NCBI RefSeq assembly: GCF_001953865.1
Contig: NZ_MQUQ01000012.1
Span: 372,001-436,000 of the forward strand
Direction: 5' to 3'
Source: Amycolatopsis coloradensis
GTDB taxonomy: Bacteria > Actinomycetota > Actinomycetes > Mycobacteriales > Pseudonocardiaceae
Length of the DNA: 64,000 nt
A program made the position numbers and the translations under genes. Positions 1 to 7,931 of this stretch are shown one piece after another (position 1 is the stretch's first letter; every line of letters starts with the position of its first letter). The notes under the pieces were generated by a model that saw only the letters and a program-made list of their open reading frames with translations, did no database searches and was not told where the DNA came from.

Positions 1-300
1 GCGCAGCGATTTTCGCAGTTCCGTGCGTTGCTCGTCGTTCATCACGTCGAGTTCGACCCGGACGTCGTTGACGCCGGGGAGCTTCGCGACGGCGTCGGTG
101 GTGTCCTTGGTCAGCGTCGCCTTCAACGGGCAGCCGGCGACCGTCAGGTAGATCCCGACGGTGACCACACCGTCCGAGCCCACCTCCACGCCCTTGACCA
201 TGCCGAGGTCGGTGATCGGTTTCTTGATCTCCGGGTCGTACACGGCCTTCAGCGCGGTGCGGACGTCGTCGACGCTGGGGAGTTGCTGCGTACTGGTCAC
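1..300 (-). CDS. mrp: Mrp/ApbC-type Fe-S carrier ATPase, N-terminal part
   Basis: This is the first 100 codons of a gene that runs off the window edge. It starts at a GTG and reads VTSTQQLPSVDDVRTALKAV, then a MIP18/DUF59 domain with the conserved DPE, the DLG motif and the V-A-G-C-P-L segment. Family knowledge: Mrp/NBP35 P-loop ATPases bind and deliver [4Fe-4S] clusters, and the DUF59 domain precedes the ATPase domain, which is not visible here. Its neighbours, a DUF1003 gene and an MgtE-N/CBS gene on the same strand, match the Rv1229c-Rv1232c order of M. tuberculosis as I remember it. The gap to the upstream gene is only 9 bp, so the three are probably cotranscribed. Confidence 0.88.
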   Translation of the reverse strand, partial: MTSTQQLPSVDDVRTALKAVYDPEIKKPITDLGMVKGVEVGSDGVVTVGIYLTVAGCPLKATLTKDTTDAVAKLPGVNDVRVELDVMNDEQRTELRKSLR

Positions 301-309
301 ACGTCCATG

Positions 310-819
310 TTACGTACCGGTAGCCGTGCGGTCGGGTTTGCCCTTGCGCGGCTTGGCATCAAGATCCTCACGGAGGCGGTCGAGTTCGCCGCGGAGGAAG
401 TCACGGGTGGCGACCTCGCCGACCGCGATCCGCAGTGACGCCAGCTCCCGCGCGAGGTATTCGGTGTCCGCCTTGGTCTGCTCGGCCCGGTTCCGGTCTT
501 CCTCCAGCGAGACGCGGTCACGGTCGTCCTGGCGGTTCTGCGCCAGCAGGATGAGCGGCGCGGCGTACGCGGCCTGCGTCGAGAACGCCAGGTTGAGCAG
601 GATGAACGGATACGGGTCCCAGCGCAGCGAGACCGCCACCAGGTTCAGCACGATCCAGACGATGACGGTCAGTGTCTGCCAGAAGAGGTACTTGCCGGTG
701 CCGAGGAACCGCGCGACCCGTTCGGTGAGCCTGCCGAAGGTGTCCGGATCCAGGTTCAGCTTGAACCGGCCTTGGCCGCGGGGCTGGTCGAGCCGTCGCC
801 CGGGCGTCAGTTCAGGCAC
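310..819 (-). CDS. DUF1003 membrane protein
   Basis: This 169-residue protein carries the DUF1003 core. A basic N-terminus is followed by two hydrophobic segments (LFWQTLTVIVWIVLNLVAV and PFILLNLAFSTQAAYAAPLI) and a charged, coiled-coil-prone tail rich in Asp, Arg and Glu. The start is a GTG that overlaps the last codons of the upstream MgtE-N/CBS gene by 8 bp, which implies translational coupling. The longer in-frame extension is antisense-like, arginine/proline-rich sequence inside the upstream gene and is not real. The function of DUF1003 is unknown. Its constant pairing with an MgtE-N/CBS protein suggests a shared role at the membrane, which is inference. Confidence 0.85.
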   Translation of the reverse strand: MPELTPGRRLDQPRGQGRFKLNLDPDTFGRLTERVARFLGTGKYLFWQTLTVIVWIVLNLVAVSLRWDPYPFILLNLAFSTQAAYAAPLILLAQNRQDDRDRVSLEEDRNRAEQTKADTEYLARELASLRIAVGEVATRDFLRGELDRLREDLDAKPRKGKPDRTATGT

Positions 820-2122
820 GTTCGGCCTCCTCGCTTTCTTCTTCGGTGACCTCGCCGGTGATGTCGTGCAGCCCGGTCTCGCGCCAGTCCTCCGGGAGCA
901 GGTGGTCGAGCACGTCGTCGACGGTGACCGCGCCGAGCAGATGGTCCTCGGCGTCCACCACCGGCCCGCAGGTGAGGTTGTAGGCGGCGAAGTAGCGGGT
1001 GACCTCGGACAAGGTGGCGTCCGGCCGTAGCGCGGGCAACTGGGAGTCCACGGCACTCGCGACCATTTCCGCGGGCGGCTCGCGCAGCAGGCGCTGGAAG
1101 TGGACGACACCGACGAAGCGCCCCGTCGGCGTCTCCGTCGGCGGGCGGCAGACGTACACCATGCTCGCCAGCGCCACCGGCAGGTCGGCGTTGCGGATGT
1201 GCGCGAGCGCCTCCGCGACCGTCGCGTCCGGCGTCAGCACCACCGGTTCGGGCGTCATCAACCCGCCCGCGGTGTCCGAGGAGTACTTCAGCAGCCGCTT
1301 CACCGGCGCCGACTCCTCGGGTTCCATCAGCTCCAGGAACCGGTTCTGTTCGGCGGGCGCCAGTTCGGCCAGCAGGTCGGCGGCGTCGTCGGGGTTCATC
1401 GCCTCGAGGATGTCGGCGGCCCGTTCCTCGGCGAGGTAGGACAGCAATTCCTTCTGGTCGTCCTCGGGAAGCTCCTCGATGACGTCGGCGAGATGCTCGT
1501 CGTCCATCGCGTCGGCGACCTCGTGCCGCCGTTTCAGCGGCAGGTCCCGGACCGTGGCGGCGACGTCCGCCGGGCGCATGGTGTCGAACAGCATCAGCAG
1601 CTGCGCCGCGCCCTGGGTCTGGCCGGTCAGGTCGGTGAGCCCGAGCCCGGACACCTCCGACCACGGCAGCACCTGCATCGGCGCGCGCCGCCTGCCGAGG
1701 CCGAGCCTGCTCGACCGCTCGCGGATCGCGAGTTTCGCGAGCACCCAGTCCCGGGTCCGCGTCGGTTCCATCGCGGCGTCGACCACCGTGACCCGGGTGT
1801 CCGAGCCCGCGAGCGTGGCGTACGCGTCGAACAGCTGCCCGACCACCAGCACCTCGTTGGGCCGCTGATGGAACCGCCGCATGTTGACCGAACCGGTGGC
1901 GAGCGTGATGGCGGTGGGCTCGATCGAGGTCACCCGCAACATCGGCACGAACACGCGGCGCCGCGTCGTCAGCTCGACGACGATGCCCAGGATCCGCGGT
2001 GGTTGCTGGTCGAGCCGGAGACCCGCCACCAGGTCCCGCACCTTGCCGATCGATTCGCCGTCGGGTCCGAAAACCGGCAAACCGGCCAACTGAGCTGCGA
2101 ATACCCTGTTCACGGAGGCCAT
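812..2122 (-). CDS. MgtE N-terminal/CBS domain protein without a transport domain
   Basis: The 436-residue product has three parts. A PRC-barrel-like N-terminus (about 1-90, LPVFGPDGESIGKVRDLVAG) is followed by the MgtE intracellular N domain of acidic helical repeats (about 180-290, with ADVIEELPEDDQ and AADLLAEL). A CBS pair follows (about 290-420, with TAGGLMTPEPVVL and LLGAVTVDDVLDHLLPEDW). The membrane domain of a true MgtE magnesium channel is absent, so this is likely a soluble Mg2+ or nucleotide-sensing protein. M. tuberculosis Rv1232c has the same architecture, as I recall. It heads the strand followed by DUF1003 and mrp. Confidence 0.88.
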   Translation of the reverse strand: MASVNRVFAAQLAGLPVFGPDGESIGKVRDLVAGLRLDQQPPRILGIVVELTTRRRVFVPMLRVTSIEPTAITLATGSVNMRRFHQRPNEVLVVGQLFDAYATLAGSDTRVTVVDAAMEPTRTRDWVLAKLAIRERSSRLGLGRRRAPMQVLPWSEVSGLGLTDLTGQTQGAAQLLMLFDTMRPADVAATVRDLPLKRRHEVADAMDDEHLADVIEELPEDDQKELLSYLAEERAADILEAMNPDDAADLLAELAPAEQNRFLELMEPEESAPVKRLLKYSSDTAGGLMTPEPVVLTPDATVAEALAHIRNADLPVALASMVYVCRPPTETPTGRFVGVVHFQRLLREPPAEMVASAVDSQLPALRPDATLSEVTRYFAAYNLTCGPVVDAEDHLLGAVTVDDVLDHLLPEDWRETGLHDITGEVTEEESEEAERA

Positions 2123-2166
2123 GCCCGAAGGTTATCGGCTCCCGGGCCGGGAGACGATTCGTGTGA

Positions 2167-3078
2167 TCACCGCAATGCCCAGGCGGCGATCTCCGGGACG
2201 GCGGCGTAGGCGGGATCTTCGGCGAGGGTCGCGGGTTCGGCACCCTCGGCGAGGTCTTCGTGGAGCCAGATCCAGTTCTCCACCGCGCGCACGAGCGTCC
2301 ACGCACGCGTGCGCTCGACGTCCACTCCGGCGGCGGTGGTGAACCACGCGATCTTTTCGTCCATTGTGGACTCGGCCGCGCGGTTCCAGAGGATCGAGAT
2401 CGCGCCGAACTCGAGATCGCCCGCGAGCGGCTTCGGATCGATCACCAGCCACGGTTCGCGTTCCCCGGCGAGGACGTTCTCGAAGTGCAGATCCTCGTTC
2501 ACCATCAGCTCGCCCGCCGTGGGCCCGAGCCGCACGCAGATCTCGACCGCCGCGTCGATGTACTCGCGGTCGAACGGTTCGCCGAGTGCGCTCCACGTCT
2601 TCGGAAGTTCGGTGACCAGCTCCTCGGCTTCCTCACGAAGAGAACGTTGCAGCGCTTCGGGAGCAGGGACGGCCAGCCGTCGCGCCAGGGCGCCGACGGT
2701 CTCGACGGCTTCCTGGATCGGCTCGGTTTCGAGCGATCGTGTGGAGTCGAGCCGCTCCAGGAGCAGCACGCCGTCCTCGGGCACGTTGTCGTACATCAGC
2801 ACCGCTCCCTGACCGGCCCAAGTGGACAGTGCCAAGGGTTCGTCGTCGGATTCCTCGTGCGGCCAGCCGAGTTTGAGGATCGCGGGGGAGCCGTCCGCGC
2901 GGCGAACGGGCTGGGCGACGCCGACGAAGCCGTGCATGGCCTCGCCGTCGAGTTCGAGATCCCACTTGGCCGTGTACTTCTCGGCGAGGAACGGGAGGGA
3001 GTCGAGCCACTCGGCGGCTCCGGGGCCGAGGCCCGCGGCGCGGTCGAGGAACTTGGGCGGGATCTTGAAACCGGTCAC
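2167..3078 (-). CDS. Aminoglycoside/hydroxyurea phosphotransferase family kinase (APH(6)-like)
   Basis: The 303-residue protein resembles streptomycin 6-kinases (PF04655). It has an N-terminal lobe with ILKLGWPHEESDDEPLAL (phosphate-positioning Lys and Glu), a catalytic loop VNEDLHFENVL with the expected Asp and Asn, and the family signature PWLVIDPKPLAGDLEFG. The GTG start at 3078 follows AAGGTGGG at good spacing, and a longer frame upstream has no such site. Whether it confers resistance or acts on a metabolite cannot be read from sequence, since chromosomal homologues are common in actinomycetes. It is divergent from the band-7 gene with only 91 bp between them, so promoters overlap. Confidence 0.85.
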   Translation of the reverse strand: MTGFKIPPKFLDRAAGLGPGAAEWLDSLPFLAEKYTAKWDLELDGEAMHGFVGVAQPVRRADGSPAILKLGWPHEESDDEPLALSTWAGQGAVLMYDNVPEDGVLLLERLDSTRSLETEPIQEAVETVGALARRLAVPAPEALQRSLREEAEELVTELPKTWSALGEPFDREYIDAAVEICVRLGPTAGELMVNEDLHFENVLAGEREPWLVIDPKPLAGDLEFGAISILWNRAAESTMDEKIAWFTTAAGVDVERTRAWTLVRAVENWIWLHEDLAEGAEPATLAEDPAYAAVPEIAAWALR

Positions 3079-3169
3079 GGACCCACCTTGGCAGGGCTGT
3101 CCACCGTGTTTCGCCCGTGACCAGCCAGGCGTACCGTGAGCAGGGAGAACACAACCCCGGGGAGTAGCC

Positions 3170-4015
3170 ATGGTGGTGGAGATTCTCGGTACGATCGCCG
3201 TCGCGGGCGGCGCTTGGCTCGCGACCGGCCTTCGGGTGGTGAAACAGTACGAACGCGGCCTCGTCTACCGGTTCGGCCGGGTGCGCGCGACGATCCGGGA
3301 GCCCGGTCTCGCGCTGCTGGTCCCGTTCGCGGACAGGCTGCAGAAGGTCAACATGCAGATCATCACGATGCCGATCCCCGCGCAGGACGGCATCACCCGC
3401 GACAACGTCAGCGTGCGGGTCGACGCGGTCGTGTACTTCAAGGTGGTCGACCCGGTATTGGCCGCGGTGAACGTGCAGGACTACCGCTCGGCCGTCGGCC
3501 AGGTCGCGCAGACGTCGCTGCGGTCCATCATCGGCAAGAGCGAGCTGGACGATCTGCTGTCCAACCGTGAACGGCTCAACGAGGGCCTGGAGCTGATGAT
3601 CGACAGCCCGGCGCTGGACTGGGGCATCCACATCGACCGCGTCGAGATCAAGGACGTCGCGCTGCCGGAATCGATGAAACGCTCGATGTCACGCCAAGCC
3701 GAAGCCGAACGCGAGCGGCGCGCGCGGGTCATCTCGGCCGACGGTGAACTGCAGGCGTCGTACAAGCTTTCGCAGGCGGCCGCGACCATGGCCGACACCC
3801 CGGCGGCGATGCAGTTGCGGCTACTGGAGACCGTCGTGCAGGTCTCGGCGGAGAAGAACTCGACGCTGGTCCTGCCGTTCCCGGTGGAACTGCTGCGCTT
3901 CCTCGACGCGAACACGCCGAAGAGGGAGGCTCCGCTCGCTCCTGCGGTTTCGGAGGCCGACGGCCAGGTCGCGCCGTCGCCACGGGAGCCCGACGACGCG
4001 GAGCCGCGTTCCTGA
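3170..4015 (+). CDS. SPFH/band 7 (stomatin/slipin-like) membrane protein
   Basis: The 281-residue protein has one N-terminal hydrophobic anchor (about 3-22). A band-7/PHB domain follows, with VVKQYERGLVYRFGRV, PGLALLVPFADRLQKVNM, the ITRDNVSVRVDAVVYFKV strand and the SELDDLL segment. Next come the helical EAERERRARVISADGELQAS region that mediates oligomerisation in slipins and a Pro/Ala-rich tail. Family knowledge: such proteins form membrane-microdomain scaffolds and regulate proteases or channels, and slipins are often paired with an NfeD protein, which is absent here. The ATG is preceded by GGGGAG. The gene is monocistronic and followed by a hairpin-containing spacer. Confidence 0.9.
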   Translation: MVVEILGTIAVAGGAWLATGLRVVKQYERGLVYRFGRVRATIREPGLALLVPFADRLQKVNMQIITMPIPAQDGITRDNVSVRVDAVVYFKVVDPVLAAVNVQDYRSAVGQVAQTSLRSIIGKSELDDLLSNRERLNEGLELMIDSPALDWGIHIDRVEIKDVALPESMKRSMSRQAEAERERRARVISADGELQASYKLSQAAATMADTPAAMQLRLLETVVQVSAEKNSTLVLPFPVELLRFLDANTPKREAPLAPAVSEADGQVAPSPREPDDAEPRS

Positions 4016-4168
4016 GGCGTGAAGGCGCTTGCAGCAGAGGCGACACTGGGGCATTCGTCACTGACGGCAGCATTCTCGCTGACCGGTCCGGGCATTCTGA
4101 CACGGCCGACCTCGAGCCCGCCCAGGCGAACCAGGGCCCATGAGTGGCGATCCGGGCGGCGCGACGGC

Positions 4169-4221
4169 GTCGCGAAAGCCACTTTCCGGACGTCTGGTGT
4201 CCTGAAAGTGGCTTTCGCGAC
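4169..4221. repeat. Long inverted repeat (GTCGCGAAAGCCACTTTC arms) in a 322-bp spacer
   Basis: The spacer 4016-4337 between the convergent band-7 and DUF4190 genes has no credible gene. It contains two perfect 18-bp arms, GTCGCGAAAGCCACTTTC at 4169-4186 and its complement at 4204-4221. After one mismatch the stem continues as GGAC/GTCC. No T-run follows, so it could be a bidirectional terminator or a repeat element. The same 18-mer recurs alone at 45544-45561. Confidence 0.8.
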
Positions 4222-4337
4222 ACCCGAAGCGGCACGTGGGCGAGAGCGCAACCACGCCACTTTTGACTTGCCCCTCAAGAGAACCAAGAGTGGGAAAGGG
4301 CCTTCGCCTCTCGCACCACAACCCGGGCCGAGACCCG

Positions 4338-4976
4338 CTAATCCAGTTCGCCGTTGACACCCAGAATGATCAACGTCCCGAAGAAACCGACGTACAGCGC
4401 GAGCACGATGTAGCCGATGATCACCGCCGCGAGCGCCATGCCGCGGCCGCCTGCCTCACCGCGGTTCGCCTTGGCCAGCCCGATGTGCCCCAGGATCAGC
4501 CCGACGATCACGGTCACGCACGAGCAGATCCCGACGAGCGAGCACACCAGTCCGGCGATCGCCATCCCGTTGTCCTGCGGACGCTGTGGTGCCGCCGCCG
4601 CGTACGGGTTGTACGGCTGCGGCGGGTACACGACCGGCATGGGCGCGGACGGGTACACCGGAAGGGCCGAAGGGGCCGGAGCCGAGAAGGTGGACTCGGG
4701 CTGCGGGACGGGCTCGGCGGTCAGCGGGTCGATGGCCTGCGCGTACGGCTCCACGGGAGCGGGAACGGGAGCGGGAGCCGAAGCGGCACCAGGAGGTTCG
4801 AAAGGTGCTGGCGGCTGGAAAGGCGGTGGCGGCGTGAAGGGCTCGGGAGGCTGGAACTGCTGCGGTTCCGCCGGTGACGGGCTCGCCACCGTTTCGGACG
4901 AGGACGCGGACGTCGGGTCGGAAAAGGTGTTCGAGTCGGTGTAGGACGGCGTGTCCTGCGGGTCGGAACTGCTCAT
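4338..4976 (-). CDS. DUF4190 domain membrane protein with Pro-rich N-terminus
   Basis: The 212-residue protein begins with an acidic, Ser/Thr-rich stretch and a long proline-rich cytoplasmic region (about 35-130, PPEPFTPPPPFQPPAPFEPP). It ends in a DUF4190 module: NGMAIAGLVCSLVGICS, a glycine-rich IVGLILGHIGLAKANRGEAGG turn and a second membrane helix. The ATG at 4976 follows a GGGGG stretch, and the longer frame upstream lacks support. It is the longest of three adjacent paralogues on this strand (see 5026 and 5436). DUF4190 function is unknown. Rv1233c occupies the same place in M. tuberculosis, as I recall. Confidence 0.85.
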   Translation of the reverse strand: MSSSDPQDTPSYTDSNTFSDPTSASSSETVASPSPAEPQQFQPPEPFTPPPPFQPPAPFEPPGAASAPAPVPAPVEPYAQAIDPLTAEPVPQPESTFSAPAPSALPVYPSAPMPVVYPPQPYNPYAAAAPQRPQDNGMAIAGLVCSLVGICSCVTVIVGLILGHIGLAKANRGEAGGRGMALAAVIIGYIVLALYVGFFGTLIILGVNGELD

Positions 4977-5025
4977 CCGGTTGACCCCCTGGTTCGTGCG
5001 GGACCCCACCGTATCCGGGGACGGG

Positions 5026-5403
5026 TCACGAGACGCCCGCGGCACCGATCGCGAACACCACCACCACGAACCACAGGATGACCGGGATCAGCCACAGCCC
5101 GGTGACGACGTACCCGACGATCATCCCGGCCTGCGCCATGCCCTTGCCGCCCGCTTCGCCGCGCTTGGCCTTCGAGAGCGCGATGTGCCCGAAGATGATC
5201 CCCAGTATCGCCGGGAAGCACATGATCAGCCCGAGCAGCGAGCACACCAGCGACGCCACTGCCATCCCCTGGTCCGGCGGCTGCACGTAGGTCTGCTGGA
5301 GGTAGAACTGCTGCGGAGGCTGGTACGGCTGGAGACCGTAGGACTGTTCGAACTGCCCGGAAGGCCGCTGCTGTCGCCCGTACGGATCGTGCGGATTCGT
5401 CAT
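5026..5403 (-). CDS. DUF4190 domain membrane protein, second copy
   Basis: The 125-residue protein has a short Gln/Tyr/Pro-rich N-terminus (QPYQPPQQFYLQQTYVQPP) and a DUF4190 module. The module has two hydrophobic helices around the conserved IFGHIALSKAKRGEAGGKGM turn. It shares this core closely with the genes on both sides, indicating tandem duplication with divergence of the N-terminal tails. The ATG has GAGGGG upstream. It lies 49 bp from the downstream paralogue and 32 bp from the upstream one, so a three-gene operon is likely. No catalytic motif is visible. Confidence 0.85.
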   Translation of the reverse strand: MTNPHDPYGRQQRPSGQFEQSYGLQPYQPPQQFYLQQTYVQPPDQGMAVASLVCSLLGLIMCFPAILGIIFGHIALSKAKRGEAGGKGMAQAGMIVGYVVTGLWLIPVILWFVVVVFAIGAAGVS

Positions 5404-5435
5404 GAGGGTCCCCTCGTCGGCACAGGACGGTATCG

Positions 5436-5747
5436 CTAGCGGAAAGCCCCGTGTTTCGCGGCGATGTTCAGGGCGACCGGAATCGCGATGGCGTAGAGGA
5501 CGATCATCAGATAGCCGACGATGAAAGCGGCCAGCGCCATACCCTTGCCGCCGGCTTCGCCACGCCGGGCTTTCGCGAAGGCGACGTGGCCCATCACGAT
5601 CCCCGGGATCACGGACACCAGTCCGATCAGCCCGAAGAGTGAAAAGATCAGGGCGGCGATCGCCAGGCCGGAGTCCTTGCTCTGTGCCTGGTTCGGGAAG
5701 CCGTACTGCTGAGGCGGCGGGAATCCGCCAAAGGGCTGCTGAGCCAC
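5436..5747 (-). CDS. DUF4190 domain membrane protein, third copy
   Basis: The most probable start is the GTG at 5747, preceded by GAGGGGG, giving 103 residues (VAQQPFGGFPPPQQYGFPNQ). The frame extends upstream to 5855 without a stop, but that part is unlike the family. The body is a DUF4190 module with SGLAIAALIFSLFGLIGLVS, the IVMGHVAFAKARRGEAGG turn and a second helix that reaches almost to the C-terminus. It is the first gene of the three-copy set and divergent from the acyl-CoA dehydrogenase gene at 5905. Confidence 0.83.
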   Translation of the reverse strand: MAQQPFGGFPPPQQYGFPNQAQSKDSGLAIAALIFSLFGLIGLVSVIPGIVMGHVAFAKARRGEAGGKGMALAAFIVGYLMIVLYAIAIPVALNIAAKHGAFR

Positions 5748-5904
5748 GTTCGTCCCCCTCGGACTGTGATCGGCTGTCACTGTAGCGCCACGGTCACGGA
5801 TGGCGTACGCGTGACTGCGCTCATAGCGAGGTCCCCGGTCAAGCGTCATACTCACCGGTAACCCAGCGCCGGGAGCCCGGTGCGCGCGAATTTAGGGAGC
5901 AGCG

Positions 5905-7101
5905 ATGGCTCGCCTCGCCCAGACCGCCGGCTTGACCGACGTGCAGTCCGAAATCCTGGCAACGGTCCGCCAGTTCGTGGACAAGGAGGTCATCCCGCGC
6001 GCGCAGGAACTCGAGCACTCCGACACCTATCCCACCGACATCGTCGAGGGGATGAAGGAGATGGGCCTGTTCGGGCTCACCATCCCGGAGGAGTACGGCG
6101 GCCTCGGCGAATCACTGCTGACCTACGCGCTCGTGGTCGAGGAGATCGCGCGCGGCTGGATGAGCGTGTCCGGCGTCATCAACACGCACTTCATCGTGGC
6201 GCACATGATCTCCCGTCACGGCACGCCGGAGCAGAAGCAGCACTTCCTGCCGCGGATGGCGACCGGTGAGGTCCGCGGTTCGTTCTCGATGTCCGAGCCG
6301 GACCTCGGTTCCGACGTCGCCGCGATCAAGACCCGCGCCCGCAAGACCGACGACGGTTACGTCGTCGACGGCTCGAAGATGTGGCTCACCAACGGCGGCA
6401 GCTCCAACCTGATCGCGCTGCTCGTCAAGACCGACGAGGGCGCCGAGAAGGCTCACCAGAACCTGACCACGTTCCTGGTCGAGAAGCCCGAGGGCTTCGG
6501 TGAGGTCGCCCCCGGCCTCACCATCCCCGGCAAGATCGACAAGATGGGTTACAAGGGCGTCGACACCACCGAAGCCGTTTTCGACGGCTACGAGATCGGT
6601 GCTGACAAGGTCCTCGGCGAGGCGCCGGGCAAGGGCTTCGCGTACATGATGGACGGTGTCGAGGTCGGCCGCGTCAACGTCGCCGCGCGGGCCTGCGGTA
6701 TCGCGATCCGCGCGTTCGAACTGGCCGTGGAATACGCCCAGCAGCGCAAGACCTTCGGCAAGGCGATCGCCGAGCACCAGGCGGTGGCGTTCAAACTCGC
6801 CGAGATGGCCACCAAGGTCGAGGCCGCGCATCTGATGATGGTCAACGCCGCCCGCCTCAAGGATTCCGGCGAGCGCAACGACGTCGAGGCCGGGATGGCG
6901 AAGCTGATCGCGAGCGAGTACTGCGCCGAGGTCACCCAGGACTCGTTCCGCATCCACGGCGGCTACGGCTACTCGAAGGAGTACGAGATCGAGCGCCTGA
7001 TGCGCGAGGCGCCGTTCTTGCTCATCGGTGAGGGCACCAGCGAGATCCAGAAAACCATCATCAGCCGCGGCCTGCTCCGCGAGTACAAGTCCCGCTCCTG
7101 A
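5905..7101 (+). CDS. Acyl-CoA dehydrogenase
   Basis: The 398-residue flavoprotein has full family length. It has the N-terminal helical domain, then FSMSEPDLGSD and KMWLTNGGSSN (acyl-CoA dehydrogenase signature 1 and FAD contacts). The C-terminal domain carries QRKTFGKAIAEHQAVAFKLA and IHGGYGYSKEYEIERL. The active-site glutamate is expected in LIGEGTSEIQ near the C-terminus. Family knowledge: it oxidises acyl-CoA to trans-2-enoyl-CoA and passes electrons to ETF. Chain length or branched-chain preference is not readable from sequence. GGGAGCAGCG precedes the ATG. A short perfect palindrome GAAGGCGCCTTC overlaps the end region at about 7100. Confidence 0.93.
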   Translation: MARLAQTAGLTDVQSEILATVRQFVDKEVIPRAQELEHSDTYPTDIVEGMKEMGLFGLTIPEEYGGLGESLLTYALVVEEIARGWMSVSGVINTHFIVAHMISRHGTPEQKQHFLPRMATGEVRGSFSMSEPDLGSDVAAIKTRARKTDDGYVVDGSKMWLTNGGSSNLIALLVKTDEGAEKAHQNLTTFLVEKPEGFGEVAPGLTIPGKIDKMGYKGVDTTEAVFDGYEIGADKVLGEAPGKGFAYMMDGVEVGRVNVAARACGIAIRAFELAVEYAQQRKTFGKAIAEHQAVAFKLAEMATKVEAAHLMMVNAARLKDSGERNDVEAGMAKLIASEYCAEVTQDSFRIHGGYGYSKEYEIERLMREAPFLLIGEGTSEIQKTIISRGLLREYKSRS

Positions 7102-7177
7102 AGGCGCCTTCCAGCTCACGTTCGCGCCTTTCGCCCGTCCTTGAGAAGATGGACCGGGACGGGCGAGAGGTGATTAC

Positions 7178-7687
7178 GTGAGTGCTCCCTTCGGCGGAGG
7201 CGGACGTGCCGCAGGCGGACTGCCACGGCTGCCGACACCGCCTTCCGGCTGGCCGATCGGTTCCTACGCGACGTACGGCGAAGCGCAGCACGCCGTCGGC
7301 TTCCTCGCGGAGAAGGAGTTCGGGGTCGCCGACGTGACGATCGTCGGCGTCGACCTGATGCTCGTCGAACGCGTCGTCGGCCGGTTGAGCTGGGGCCGCG
7401 TGCTGGGCACCGGCGCCGTGTCGGGCGCCTGGTTCGGCCTGATCATCGGCCTGTTGCTGGGGATGTTCAACAACCAGGGCTTCGCGTGGCAGCCCATGAT
7501 CGGCGGGCTCGTCCTCGGCGTTCTGGCGTGGACGGTCTTCGCGGCGATCAGTTACAGCATGTCCCGCCGCGACTTCTCCTCCGCGAGTCAGCTGGTCGCC
7601 GGTCGCTACGACGTGCTCTGCCAGCCGCGTTCGGCCGAGCAGGGCCGTGAGCTCCTCGCCCAGCTCGCGATGCGCTCGCCCGGGTGA
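7178..7687 (+). CDS. General stress protein 17M-like membrane protein
   Basis: The 169-residue protein starts at a GTG after GAGAGG. A Gly/Pro-rich leader precedes a general-stress-17M/YflT-like domain: PIGSYATYGEAQHAVGFLAEK, then VADVTIVGVDLMLVERVVGR. A glycine-rich hydrophobic insert of two membrane helices follows (about 75-130). A returning ferredoxin-like half ends the protein. The gene sits immediately before the lpqY-sugABC importer, as Rv1234 does in M. tuberculosis. No enzymatic motif is seen, and a role in membrane stress is inferred from the family name only. Confidence 0.82.
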   Translation: MSAPFGGGGRAAGGLPRLPTPPSGWPIGSYATYGEAQHAVGFLAEKEFGVADVTIVGVDLMLVERVVGRLSWGRVLGTGAVSGAWFGLIIGLLLGMFNNQGFAWQPMIGGLVLGVLAWTVFAAISYSMSRRDFSSASQLVAGRYDVLCQPRSAEQGRELLAQLAMRSPG

Positions 7688-7931
7688 CGCCGGGACCGGA
7701 CCACTGACATTCGGCGGTACTGGTTCACCTGTTCGTCGTGCGATCCGCTGAATCGTTACCGATACTGCTTGCGGGCGTAGATCGCCCGGAATAGGTTGCA
7801 CAACACCAGTCGGGCGGTCGCGTACTCCAGCGTGCCCGCCCGAGCACTAGCACGTCGGGGTGCTGGCGCGCGGCTTCTTCAACGCGTTCTAGCGCCGCCA
7901 CATCCCGGGTGTGCGCGGGTGAGGAGGCCTC

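Noticed and set aside
2167..3078. Acquired streptomycin resistance gene
   Set aside because: The protein is only family-level similar, has host-like composition and no mobile context, so an intrinsic kinase is more likely.
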